Below are positions 1 through 5,011 of a stretch of 10,320 nt of DNA, one piece after another (position 1 is the first letter of the stretch; every line of letters starts with the position of its first letter). The notes under the pieces are model-generated. The model had not been told where the DNA came from and did no database searches. It worked only from the letters and a program-made list of their open reading frames with translations. Origin of the DNA: an uncultured Coriobacteriaceae bacterium (GTDB taxonomy: Bacteria > Actinomycetota > Coriobacteriia > Coriobacteriales > Atopobiaceae); contig UQWE01000038.1 in assembly GCA_900544655.1 (NCBI GenBank), positions 1-10,320 on the forward strand, written 5' to 3'. A program made the position numbers and the translations under genes.

Positions 1-90
1 GTCCCGTGGGACCCGCCGGCCGCGGCGCAGGGATGGAATATACGCTCCCCCGGGGACGCCCGCAAGGGGGCGAGGGCGTCTCCACGGGAC
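1..90. repeat. Nested GC-rich inverted repeat, possible structured RNA
   Basis: Bases 1-9 (GTCCCGTGG) are exactly complementary to 82-90 (CCACGGGAC). Inside this, 55-61 (GACGCCC) pairs with 74-80 (GGGCGTC). A further GC-rich segment (10-50) can fold on itself. This would give a three-way-junction-like fold of 90 nt. Neither side is followed by a T-run, so it is not a typical intrinsic terminator. It lacks the T-loop of a tRNA. The outer stem begins at the first base of the window and may continue to the left. High GC makes chance pairing common, so only the 9-bp outer and 7-bp inner stems carry weight. Confidence 0.35.
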
Positions 91-115
91 GCACACAAAT
101 CGGGAGGACAGGGTT

Positions 116-187
116 TTAGAAGCGGAGCGTGGCGGATCCGGTTTGCCGCCTTGTTTTCTCCCTGGTAGTGGTTTGATAGCGAGTCAT
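116..187 (-). CDS. Possible 23-residue Thr/Arg-rich leader peptide
   Basis: An ATG at 187 opens 23 codons ending with TAA at 116-118. It is preceded by GAGG with a 6-nt gap to the ATG, a better ribosome binding site than several real genes here have. The peptide begins MTRYQTTTREK and contains seven threonines (three in a row) and five arginines. Short ORFs rich in one amino acid ahead of a hairpin are the hallmark of attenuator leader peptides such as ThrL. Here the downstream minus-strand sequence contains the inverted repeat at 1-90. No regulated gene is visible because it would lie left of the window. A chance ORF is equally possible. Confidence 0.25.
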   Translation of the reverse strand: MTRYQTTTREKTRRQTGSATLRF

Positions 188-192
188 TTCTC

Positions 193-210
193 ACCTCATT
201 GGCATGAGGT
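193..210 (-). promoter_or_regulatory. Hairpin containing the small ORF's ribosome binding site
   Basis: Bases 193-199 and 204-210 form a perfect 7-bp stem with a 4-nt loop. Read on the minus strand the order is ACCTCAT-GCCA-ATGAGGT. The second arm holds the GAGG that would serve the short ORF starting at 187. Folding would hide that site, so translation of the small ORF could be controlled by structure. On either strand the hairpin lacks a following T-run, so it is not a good terminator. Confidence 0.3.
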
Positions 211-249
211 TCAGTTGCTCTCTCCTCTCGCCACCACGCAGCGCGGATA

Positions 250-288
250 GAGAAGCGGGACATCGGTACATCCGATGCCCCGCTTCTC
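250..288. terminator. Strong 17-bp hairpin downstream of the mutase homologue
   Basis: Arms 250-266 and 272-288 enclose a 5-nt loop. All 17 positions pair in a minus-strand transcript (one G-U); the plus-strand RNA has one A-C mismatch at 260/278. It starts 37 nt after the mutase stop codon, the expected place for the terminator of the galU-mutase unit. The minus-strand side is followed by TATCCGCG, with no U-tract. The plus-strand side has a T-rich stretch (294-300) a few bases after the stem. It may act as a U-less terminator, as often proposed for actinobacteria, or be bidirectional. Confidence 0.65.
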
Positions 289-324
289 GCAGATTCTTTT
301 GCCACCCTACTTACTACGGGAGCT

Positions 325-1734
325 TTACTCCTTGCCCAACTCAAGCGGCTCAAGCGCTAGCGCCGCCCCCACGTCTAAAAGAGCGTCACGATCGGCTTTG
401 GTAGGCGCCTCTGCGCACACAAGCGCGGTGGGCGAAGAAGCGCTCGGCCGAACGAGCACCCATGCGTCGCCTTCGAGCTCCACTCGAAGACTTCCCGCGG
501 AGTGCGAAACGGAAACGGCCTTCATCCCCGCCATTTCCGCAGGATTCAATCCGGGGAGATAGTTTCTCAGCATCTGGATGGCTCCTGCGCCCATGCGAAC
601 CTCGCGGCGCCCGTAGTACATTCGCCCGAGCTCCTCATCGAGAGCATCAGATATCACGGAGAGCGGCCTGCCATCGCGGGCAATGCAGTCTGCCAGAACG
701 GCGGCCGCAGCAAGAGCATCGCGCTCGAGTCCAAGTGCGGGTATCCCGACCCCGCCCAAGGCATCACCCGCACACGCGACGTTGCCGGCGAGCATCTCCT
801 CGCGCATCCACATATAGCCGGCTGGGGTAACCGTCAACTGAAGACCGAGACGCGCCGCCTGCCTTCGCACGACAGATGAGACGAAAATCGGGACCACCAT
901 GCGTCCCGTAATCCCACGCTCTCGCACGAGGTAGCCCATTATGAGTGCGAGCATCTTATGGGGCGTGACATATCGTCCGAGTTCATCAATGAGCGCTATG
1001 CGCTCACCCGCACCGTCTATTGCAACGCCCCACGCAGCGCCCCGGTCGCCAACTGCCTGTTCGCACTCGTCAATCCACGGTTCCGCGGCGTCAGGATGGA
1101 GGCCGCCGAAATCCTCCTTGTCATCCGCATGAATCTCGATGACACGCGCACCGAGTGAGCCCAGAAGGCGGGCAGCATGTCCGCACATAGAACCGTACAT
1201 CGGGTCACACACGACGAGAGGGGCCCGCACGGCAATGGCATCACCGTCGATAAAGCCCGAAGTACGCTCAAGATAGCGCGTCATAAGGTCAACAGGCTCG
1301 GCCTCGCCTCGCGCAGGGGGCAGCTCTGGCACGACATGGCTCTCGAGAACATCCGTGTCGCCGGACGTGGCAGGCGACCCGTCTGCCATACAGACGCGAA
1401 TCCCAAAGTAGTCTGCAGGCTTATTCCCCGCCGTAAGCATGATTCCGCCAATGGCCTTGGAGTCCAGCCTCACAGCCTCGGCGAGCACACACGAGGGACA
1501 GCAAGCGTCTGAGACATAGCACCTAATACCGTGTCCGGCGACAACCTCAGCCATTTCGGGCGCAAGCGAACGAGACAAAGACCGTGAATCAAAGCCAACG
1601 TAGACACGAGCATCGGGATTCAGCTCATGGGCGAGTTCGCCAACAGCGTCCGCGATGCGCAGCGCGTCCTCGTATGGATCTCCGTCACCGACGCGCGCTT
1701 CCCACGCATCGCCAGTGAAGTTAATGACGTTCAT
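325..1734 (-). CDS. Phosphohexomutase homologue with degenerate active site
   Basis: This 469-residue protein has the length and layout of the alpha-D-phosphohexomutase superfamily (phosphoglucomutase/phosphomannomutase/GlmM): four domains at roughly 1-130, 150-255, 256-375 and 376-469. All signature loops are altered. The phosphoserine loop, normally TASHNP, is TAGNKP (101-106), so the catalytic Ser is Gly. The metal loop, normally DGDGDR, is DGAGER (240-245). The sugar loop, normally GExSG, is GDALG (323-327). The phosphate loop, normally RPSGTEP, is RPSASSP (429-435). The N-terminal motif also lacks its Arg. The frame is uninterrupted, so this looks like a maintained pseudoenzyme rather than a decaying gene. 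The ATG at 1734 was chosen because homology starts there and GGAGG lies 10 nt upstream; the open frame extends further, but into galU. It lies 103 nt after galU, probably in one transcript. Mutase activity is doubtful and the true role unknown. Confidence 0.85.
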   Translation of the reverse strand: MNVINFTGDAWEARVGDGDPYEDALRIADAVGELAHELNPDARVYVGFDSRSLSRSLAPEMAEVVAGHGIRCYVSDACCPSCVLAEAVRLDSKAIGGIMLTAGNKPADYFGIRVCMADGSPATSGDTDVLESHVVPELPPARGEAEPVDLMTRYLERTSGFIDGDAIAVRAPLVVCDPMYGSMCGHAARLLGSLGARVIEIHADDKEDFGGLHPDAAEPWIDECEQAVGDRGAAWGVAIDGAGERIALIDELGRYVTPHKMLALIMGYLVRERGITGRMVVPIFVSSVVRRQAARLGLQLTVTPAGYMWMREEMLAGNVACAGDALGGVGIPALGLERDALAAAAVLADCIARDGRPLSVISDALDEELGRMYYGRREVRMGAGAIQMLRNYLPGLNPAEMAGMKAVSVSHSAGSLRVELEGDAWVLVRPSASSPTALVCAEAPTKADRDALLDVGAALALEPLELGKE

Positions 1735-1770
1735 AGCCGTATATCCTCCAAGATGACGGCAGGACAGTAA

Positions 1771-1804
1771 GCGACCCCACGGGCGCAAAGCCGCGCGGGG
1801 TCGC
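1771..1804 (-). other. Hairpin between galU and the mutase homologue
   Basis: GCGACCCC (1771-1778) and GGGGTCGC (1797-1804) form a perfect 8-bp stem around an 18-nt loop, in which a further GGC/GCC pairing is possible. On the minus strand it is followed by TTACTGTCC, which is too poor in T for a classical terminator. It could partly terminate or process the galU transcript and so lower expression of the downstream gene, or be a chance GC-rich repeat. Confidence 0.35.
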
Positions 1805-1837
1805 ATCGATACGCGTGCGGCACAAAGGCCTGGACAG

Positions 1838-2725
1838 CTAGCGGATGAGATCCGCCGCTGCGCCAAGGGCCTCGAGGAACTCCGCACGAGTCGAGGGATC
1901 CTCAAGCGCGGCACGAGCGGCAACACCAGCCCAGGCAGCCGGGGTCCCCGTGTCACGGCCCTCATCAACATCGACCACGATGGCGTACATCTCCTCTTCG
2001 TCGAGAAGGCGGAGCATGGCGTCAGTGAGCTGAACCTCGCCGCCGGCACCGGGGCCCTGCGTCGCAAGAAGCTCCATTACGCGGGGAGAAAGCAGGTAGC
2101 GACCCACGATGAAGAGATGGCTGGGAGCGTCCTCGGGAGCAGGCTTCTCGACCATATTGCCCACGAGCCAGACGGCACCCGGGGCCTCGGGGTCACCACC
2201 GGAAACGCACTTCCCCCCGATAATGCCGTAACGCGAGACCTCGTCAGCCGGAACGACGCCCACCGCGATGACCGAGGCGCCGTCATGGGCATCAGAGACC
2301 TCCTTCATGCGACGACACATCTCGTGATCGGGCACGAAATAGTCGCCCAGAAGAATCAGGAAAGGATCGCCGTCCATGGCGGGCGCGGCCCGCAACACCG
2401 CGTGACCGAGGCCCAAGGGCTCATCCTGATAGACAAAAGATACAGGCAGCGAAGCAGCGTGCTCGACATCTGCCGCAAGGTCTTCCTTGCCACGCGAACG
2501 CAGGAGCTCTTCTAGCTCTCCATTCTTGGCAAAGTGCTCTTCAATGGCGGGCTTATCGTGAGAGTTGACGATGACAACGCCGTCAACCCCTTCAACCGCA
2601 AGGGCCTCCTCAACGACATGCTGAATCACGGGCAGACCCTGAACGGGCAGGAGCTCCTTGGGAACCGCCTTGGTGGCAGGAAGAAAGCGAGTGCCAAGAC
2701 CAGCGGCAGGGATGATTGCCTTCAC
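1838..2725 (-). CDS. galU: UTP-glucose-1-phosphate uridylyltransferase (GalU-like)
   Basis: This 295-residue enzyme is predicted to make UDP-glucose from UTP and glucose-1-phosphate in the cytoplasm, feeding glycolipid, capsule and wall-polymer synthesis. The N-terminus carries the nucleotidyltransferase loop AAGLGTRFLPATKAVPKE (7-24). Further family motifs are EPLGLGHAV (102-110), LLGD with the metal-binding Asp (125-128), SRYGII (164-169), VEKP (192-195), VGRYLL (207-212) and GGEVQLTDA (228-236). The segment after strand 3 (NSHDKPAIEEHF, 54-65) differs from the usual TGRxKRAIEDHF, so it is a divergent member. Translation is set at GTG 2725: the family N-terminus begins exactly there, with GGAG 4 nt and again 11 nt upstream. 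The open frame runs upstream to 2821, but that part is non-conserved. Other NTP-sugar pyrophosphorylases are less likely given the full GalU motif set. Confidence 0.88.
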   Translation of the reverse strand: MKAIIPAAGLGTRFLPATKAVPKELLPVQGLPVIQHVVEEALAVEGVDGVVIVNSHDKPAIEEHFAKNGELEELLRSRGKEDLAADVEHAASLPVSFVYQDEPLGLGHAVLRAAPAMDGDPFLILLGDYFVPDHEMCRRMKEVSDAHDGASVIAVGVVPADEVSRYGIIGGKCVSGGDPEAPGAVWLVGNMVEKPAPEDAPSHLFIVGRYLLSPRVMELLATQGPGAGGEVQLTDAMLRLLDEEEMYAIVVDVDEGRDTGTPAAWAGVAARAALEDPSTRAEFLEALGAAADLIR

Positions 2726-2749
2726 GATGCTCCATTCTCCGACGCGCAA

Positions 2750-2805
2750 CCCACACGCGCGGGACCGACGCCAAGCGCGCAACGGTCCATGACCTGGTGT
2801 GTGGG
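2750..2805 (-). promoter_or_regulatory. Nested inverted repeats in the galU leader
   Basis: In the 123 nt between the upstream terminator and galU, CCCACAC (2750-2756) pairs with GTGTGGG (2799-2805). Nested inside, GGACCG (2762-2767) pairs with CGGTCC (2783-2788). The element ends about 10 nt before the galU ribosome binding site. It could be a structured 5' UTR or an attenuator, but I do not recognise any known riboswitch class. No convincing -10/-35 pair was found for galU. GC-rich sequence makes some pairing likely by chance. Confidence 0.3.
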
Positions 2806-2848
2806 ATGGTACCGCCGCCACGCTGCGGTTGGGCGGTCTTCATACAAA

Positions 2849-2887
2849 GAGCGGGGTGCGTTCGGTAGACGTGAACGCATCCCGCTC
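2849..2887 (-). terminator. Intrinsic-type terminator after the DtxR-like gene
   Basis: Arms GAGCGGGGTGCGTTC (2849-2863) and its near-complement (2873-2887) enclose a 9-nt loop. The stem is 15 bp with one non-Watson-Crick position, an A-C mismatch in minus-strand RNA. On the minus strand the stem is followed directly by TTTGTATG, a short U-rich tail. It lies about 60 nt beyond the stop codon of the regulator gene and ahead of galU. It therefore marks the boundary between the murA-regulator region and the galU-mutase pair, and implies a separate galU promoter. Confidence 0.7.
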
Positions 2888-2946
2888 ATACGGTTCTAAT
2901 TTGGGCGTCTGCGCACGCCGGCCTCACACAGCCGCCAGACAGCAGC

Positions 2947-3366
2947 CTATTCGCTATCGATGGCAACGCCCTGACGCTCTAGATAATCCATGAGGCGCCG
3001 AGTCGTGTCCTCGGACAGGGCGTGTTCCATGAGGCACGCCTCTTCGTCCGCAACGTCCTTCTCCACGCCCAGCTCGTGACTTAGGAAGCTCCTAAGCATG
3101 CGGTGGCGACGCCAAACGCGCGCGGCATACTCGCGGCCCTCTTCCGTCAGCTCGACACGGCCATAGCGAGTCTGCTCGACGAAACCGCCTTCCTTTAGAG
3201 CGGAGAGCGCCTTGTTGACGCTCGCCTTCGAGACGTCAAGTCGCTCCGAAACGTCGACCGAGCGAACGGCATTGTCGCCAGGATGTTCGAGCAGAACGCA
3301 GTAGATCGCCTCGAGATAGTCCTCACCGGCGTTCGAAAGCTCATGCCCCTCGTTCTTAGCCCTCAT
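2947..3366 (-). CDS. DtxR/MntR-family metal-dependent transcriptional repressor
   Basis: This 139-residue cytoplasmic regulator has an N-terminal winged helix (about 12-75, with the DNA-reading helix near SKASVNKALSALKEGG, 46-61). A metal-binding and dimerisation domain follows (about 76-130). The C-terminal SH3-like domain of DtxR/IdeR is absent, so the size matches MntR. Likely metal ligands are D16 and E19 (in EDYLEAIY), H88 (in RRHRML), C111, E114 and H115 (in EACLMEH). Asp at position 16 is MntR-like, while Cys at 111 is DtxR/IdeR-like, so specificity for Mn(II) or Fe(II) cannot be assigned. The start at 3366 has GGAGG 7 nt upstream and the family N-terminus follows; an in-frame ATG at 3405 lacks such a site. 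An inverted repeat just upstream may be its own operator. Targets are probably metal uptake genes elsewhere; none are adjacent. Confidence 0.88.
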   Translation of the reverse strand: MRAKNEGHELSNAGEDYLEAIYCVLLEHPGDNAVRSVDVSERLDVSKASVNKALSALKEGGFVEQTRYGRVELTEEGREYAARVWRRHRMLRSFLSHELGVEKDVADEEACLMEHALSEDTTRRLMDYLERQGVAIDSE

Positions 3367-3396
3367 GCCAATACCTCCAGCTTGGAAACGCCCCCT

Positions 3397-3424
3397 GTAA
3401 GCCACGGTAGAACGTACGGCTTAC
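3397..3424. promoter_or_regulatory. Inverted repeat upstream of the DtxR-like gene, candidate operator
   Basis: GTAAGCC (3397-3403) and GGCTTAC (3418-3424) are exact inverted copies separated by 14 bases. They lie 30-58 nt upstream of the regulator's ATG, in the 70-nt gap after the small membrane protein gene. Autoregulation through a palindrome at the promoter is common in the DtxR/MntR family, which makes this a candidate operator. The half-site does not match the classical DtxR or MntR box closely. No T-run follows on either side, so a terminator role is less likely. Confidence 0.4.
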
Positions 3425-3436
3425 TATGCATACAGA

Positions 3437-3637
3437 TTATTTTACCGAGGATCCACCCGCGACAACGATGCCGCATATGACGGCAAGAACCACCCCAAGG
3501 GTAACCGCGACCACGATGATCAAGCGCCTCCTGCTCGTGCGGCGAACCATGCGCTCGTGGTAAGAGGACCCCGAAGTCGTACGGTCGAAGTCGTAGAAGC
3601 CAGTCTTGCCCGGATCCCATTCAGAGTGCGCGGGCAT
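3437..3637 (-). CDS. Small single-pass membrane protein, function unknown
   Basis: This 66-residue protein has a polar N-terminal half (1-31), a strongly basic stretch (RRTSRRR, 32-38), one hydrophobic helix (about 39-60, rich in Val, Ile, Ala and Leu) and a six-residue tail. By the positive-inside rule the N-terminus would be cytoplasmic and the tail outside. There is no signal-peptidase site or lipobox. Its ATG lies 3 nt after the murA stop, with GAGG 8 nt upstream inside the murA coding sequence. This tight spacing suggests translational coupling and is the main evidence that the gene is real. I do not recognise a family. The position after murA hints at an envelope role, but that is inference only. 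Confidence 0.7.
   Translation of the reverse strand: MPAHSEWDPGKTGFYDFDRTTSGSSYHERMVRRTSRRRLIIVVAVTLGVVLAVICGIVVAGGSSVK
3439..3466 (-). promoter_or_regulatory. Weak promoter candidate for the DtxR-like gene
   Basis: On the minus strand GTTGTC (3466-3461) and TAAAAT (3444-3439) are separated by 16 bases. This is an acceptable -35/-10 pair. It would start transcription near 3432, just before the inverted repeat at 3397-3424, a position suiting repression. It overlaps the end of the small membrane protein gene. The match is modest, and co-transcription with murA is equally possible because no terminator separates them. Confidence 0.25.
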
Positions 3638-3640
3638 GCG

Positions 3641-4921
3641 TTAGTCCTCGATCTCGACGTCAGGAACCGTATCGCGCCACACCTTCGCGCCGAGCGCGCC
3701 AAGCTTGTCTACGAAGTGCTCATAGCCGCGCTCGATGTGATGGATGGCCGAAACTGTGGTCTCCCCCTCCGCCACAAGACCGGCGAGCACAAGCGCTGCT
3801 CCGCCGCGCAAATCGGGGGACTCAACCTGGGCTCCGGAAAGGCCCTCGACGCCACGGACGATGGCATGATGGCCCTCTACGCGGATATCAGCTCCCATGC
3901 GGGCAATCTCGCCGGCAAACATGAAGCGATTCTCGAAGATATTCTCGGTGATGACGCACTGGCCATCCGAAAGAGCGAGCATGGCCATGGTCTGAGCCTG
4001 CATATCCGTTGGGAAGCCGGGGAACGGCAGCGTCTGGATGTCCACCGCCTTAAGGCGCGTATCCGCGGAGGCAATGACGCCATCCTCCTCGCGCTCGATG
4101 TGCATGCCCATGGCTTCGTACTTCTTGAGAACGAGACCGAGGTGCTCGGGCTTGAAGCCGGTAACGTGAATGGGGCCGCCGGTCATGCCCGCAGCGGCAA
4201 TGAAGGTACCGGCCTCGATACGATCGCCCACGACGGCATGCGTGACGGGATGGAGCGCAGCGACGCCCTCGATCTGAATGACGGGGGTACCCGCGCCGGT
4301 GATCTTCGCGCCCATCTCGTTAAGCATGTTGGCGAGATCGACAATCTCAGGCTCACGAGCAGCGTTGTCGATAATCGTGGTGCCGCTCGCGTGGACGGAG
4401 GCCATGATCAGGTTCTCCGTTGCGCCAACACTCGCGAACTCAAGGGTGACGTTGGCGCCAACGATGCCATTGGGCGCGCTGGCATGCATGTTGCCGTGGG
4501 TCGTCTCAAAGTGCACGCCAAGCGCCTCAAGGCCAAGGATATGCATGTCGATCTTGCGAGCTCCGAGGTTGCATCCGCCAGGCATGGCGATAACGGCCTT
4601 GCCAAAGCGAGCCAGGAGCGGACCCATAACGGCCGTCGAGGCGCGCATCTTGACGACAAGCTCGTACGGGGCCTCCCACTTGTCCACGTTCGTGGTATCG
4701 ATGACGAGCGTGTGCTCATCAAGAACGTCAATCTTTGCGCCGAGACGCTTGAGGACCTTACCCATGACATGGACATCAGAGATGTTGGGGACATTCGTGA
4801 GCGTGTTCACGCCTGGAGCCATGATGGTCGCCGCCATGAGCTTGAGCGCCGAGTTCTTAGCGCCCTCGACCCTGACCTCACCGGTAATGGGATGCCCACC
4901 CTCAATCTTGATGACGTCCAT
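3641..4921 (-). CDS. murA: UDP-N-acetylglucosamine 1-carboxyvinyltransferase MurA
   Basis: MurA transfers enolpyruvate from PEP to UDP-GlcNAc, the first committed cytoplasmic step of peptidoglycan synthesis. The 426-residue length is typical (E. coli 419). Family landmarks are all present: EGAKNSAL with K22 and N23; the PEP-binding Arg at R93 (KMRAST); the active-site loop MPGGCNLG with catalytic C117; DRIEAGTF (233-240); FPTDMQAQ with D306; ENRFM (330-334); and R372 in DLRGGAALVLAG. C117, equivalent to E. coli Cys115, is the residue alkylated by fosfomycin, so the enzyme is predicted to be fosfomycin-sensitive. The start at 4921 matches the family N-terminus. GGAGG lies only 3 nt from the ATG, unusually close. 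It follows atpC by 90 nt; murA next to the atp operon is also known in Bacillus. Many Gram-positives have two murA copies, so another may exist elsewhere. Confidence 0.97.
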   Translation of the reverse strand: MDVIKIEGGHPITGEVRVEGAKNSALKLMAATIMAPGVNTLTNVPNISDVHVMGKVLKRLGAKIDVLDEHTLVIDTTNVDKWEAPYELVVKMRASTAVMGPLLARFGKAVIAMPGGCNLGARKIDMHILGLEALGVHFETTHGNMHASAPNGIVGANVTLEFASVGATENLIMASVHASGTTIIDNAAREPEIVDLANMLNEMGAKITGAGTPVIQIEGVAALHPVTHAVVGDRIEAGTFIAAAGMTGGPIHVTGFKPEHLGLVLKKYEAMGMHIEREEDGVIASADTRLKAVDIQTLPFPGFPTDMQAQTMAMLALSDGQCVITENIFENRFMFAGEIARMGADIRVEGHHAIVRGVEGLSGAQVESPDLRGGAALVLAGLVAEGETTVSAIHHIERGYEHFVDKLGALGAKVWRDTVPDVEIED

Positions 4922-4950
4922 GTTCCTCCAATGTTATGAGCTCACACCAA

Positions 4951-4978
4951 GATGGACGCCCGTCACCGAACGCCCATC
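4951..4978 (-). other. Hairpin between atpC and murA
   Basis: Minus-strand RNA can form an 8-bp stem (GATGGGCG, 4978-4971, with CGTCCATC, 4958-4951, one G-U) around a 12-nt loop. It is followed by TTGGTGTG, a weak U-rich tail. It may be an inefficient terminator of the atp operon that allows readthrough into murA, or part of the murA leader. Evidence is limited to the repeat. Confidence 0.35.
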
Positions 4979-4996
4979 AGGTCTATCCAAAGATCA

Positions 4997-5002
4997 ATTG
5001 TA
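4997..5002 (-). promoter_or_regulatory. Candidate -10 box for murA
   Basis: TACAAT on the minus strand (5002-4997) matches the -10 consensus at five of six positions. It sits just after the atpC stop, about 75 nt upstream of murA. No good -35 is present 16-18 nt upstream (CAGCAT or similar), and there is no extended -10 TG. If used, murA would be transcribed both from the atp operon and on its own. Confidence 0.3.
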
Positions 5003-5011
5003 GACGAGCGG

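Larger units (their letters stand above)
1..324. other. Intergenic region at the left edge, no conventional gene
   Basis: This stretch between the left edge and the stop codon of the phosphohexomutase homologue has no ORF resembling a known protein on either strand. It holds, from right to left, a strong hairpin (250-288), a short hairpin (193-210) that includes a ribosome binding site, a 23-codon minus-strand ORF (116-187), and a nested GC-rich inverted repeat (1-90). A small GGCGG/CCGCC repeat also occurs at 131-150. I see no tRNA, rRNA, RNase P, tmRNA or SRP RNA signature. On the minus strand the layout would suit the 5' leader of a gene starting left of the window, but that gene is not visible. 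Confidence 0.6.

Noticed and set aside
1..90. A long-variable-arm or selenocysteine tRNA, given the 90-nt length and terminal pairing
   Set aside because: No T-loop consensus, anticodon arm or CCA-like end can be placed on either strand.
300..320. Resemblance of the minus-strand AGGGTGGCA to the T-box antiterminator motif ahead of the hairpin at 250-288
   Set aside because: Only part of the motif matches (the following CCGCG is absent). The space upstream is filled by the mutase homologue's coding sequence, leaving no room for the T-box stem I and specifier loop.
204..404. 66-codon plus-strand ORF at the left edge
   Set aside because: It runs through the hairpin at 250-288 and into the end of the mutase homologue, has no ribosome binding site and no protein-like features.
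1735..2067. Upstream extension of the mutase homologue frame, giving 580 residues
   Set aside because: The extra 111 residues overlap the galU coding sequence in another frame and look like low-complexity shadow sequence. The ATG at 1734 has a good ribosome binding site and matches the family start.
2726..2821. Upstream extension of galU to an ATG at 2821
   Set aside because: The extra 32 residues are not GalU-like, and the conserved N-terminus begins exactly at the GTG at 2725, which has GGAG upstream.
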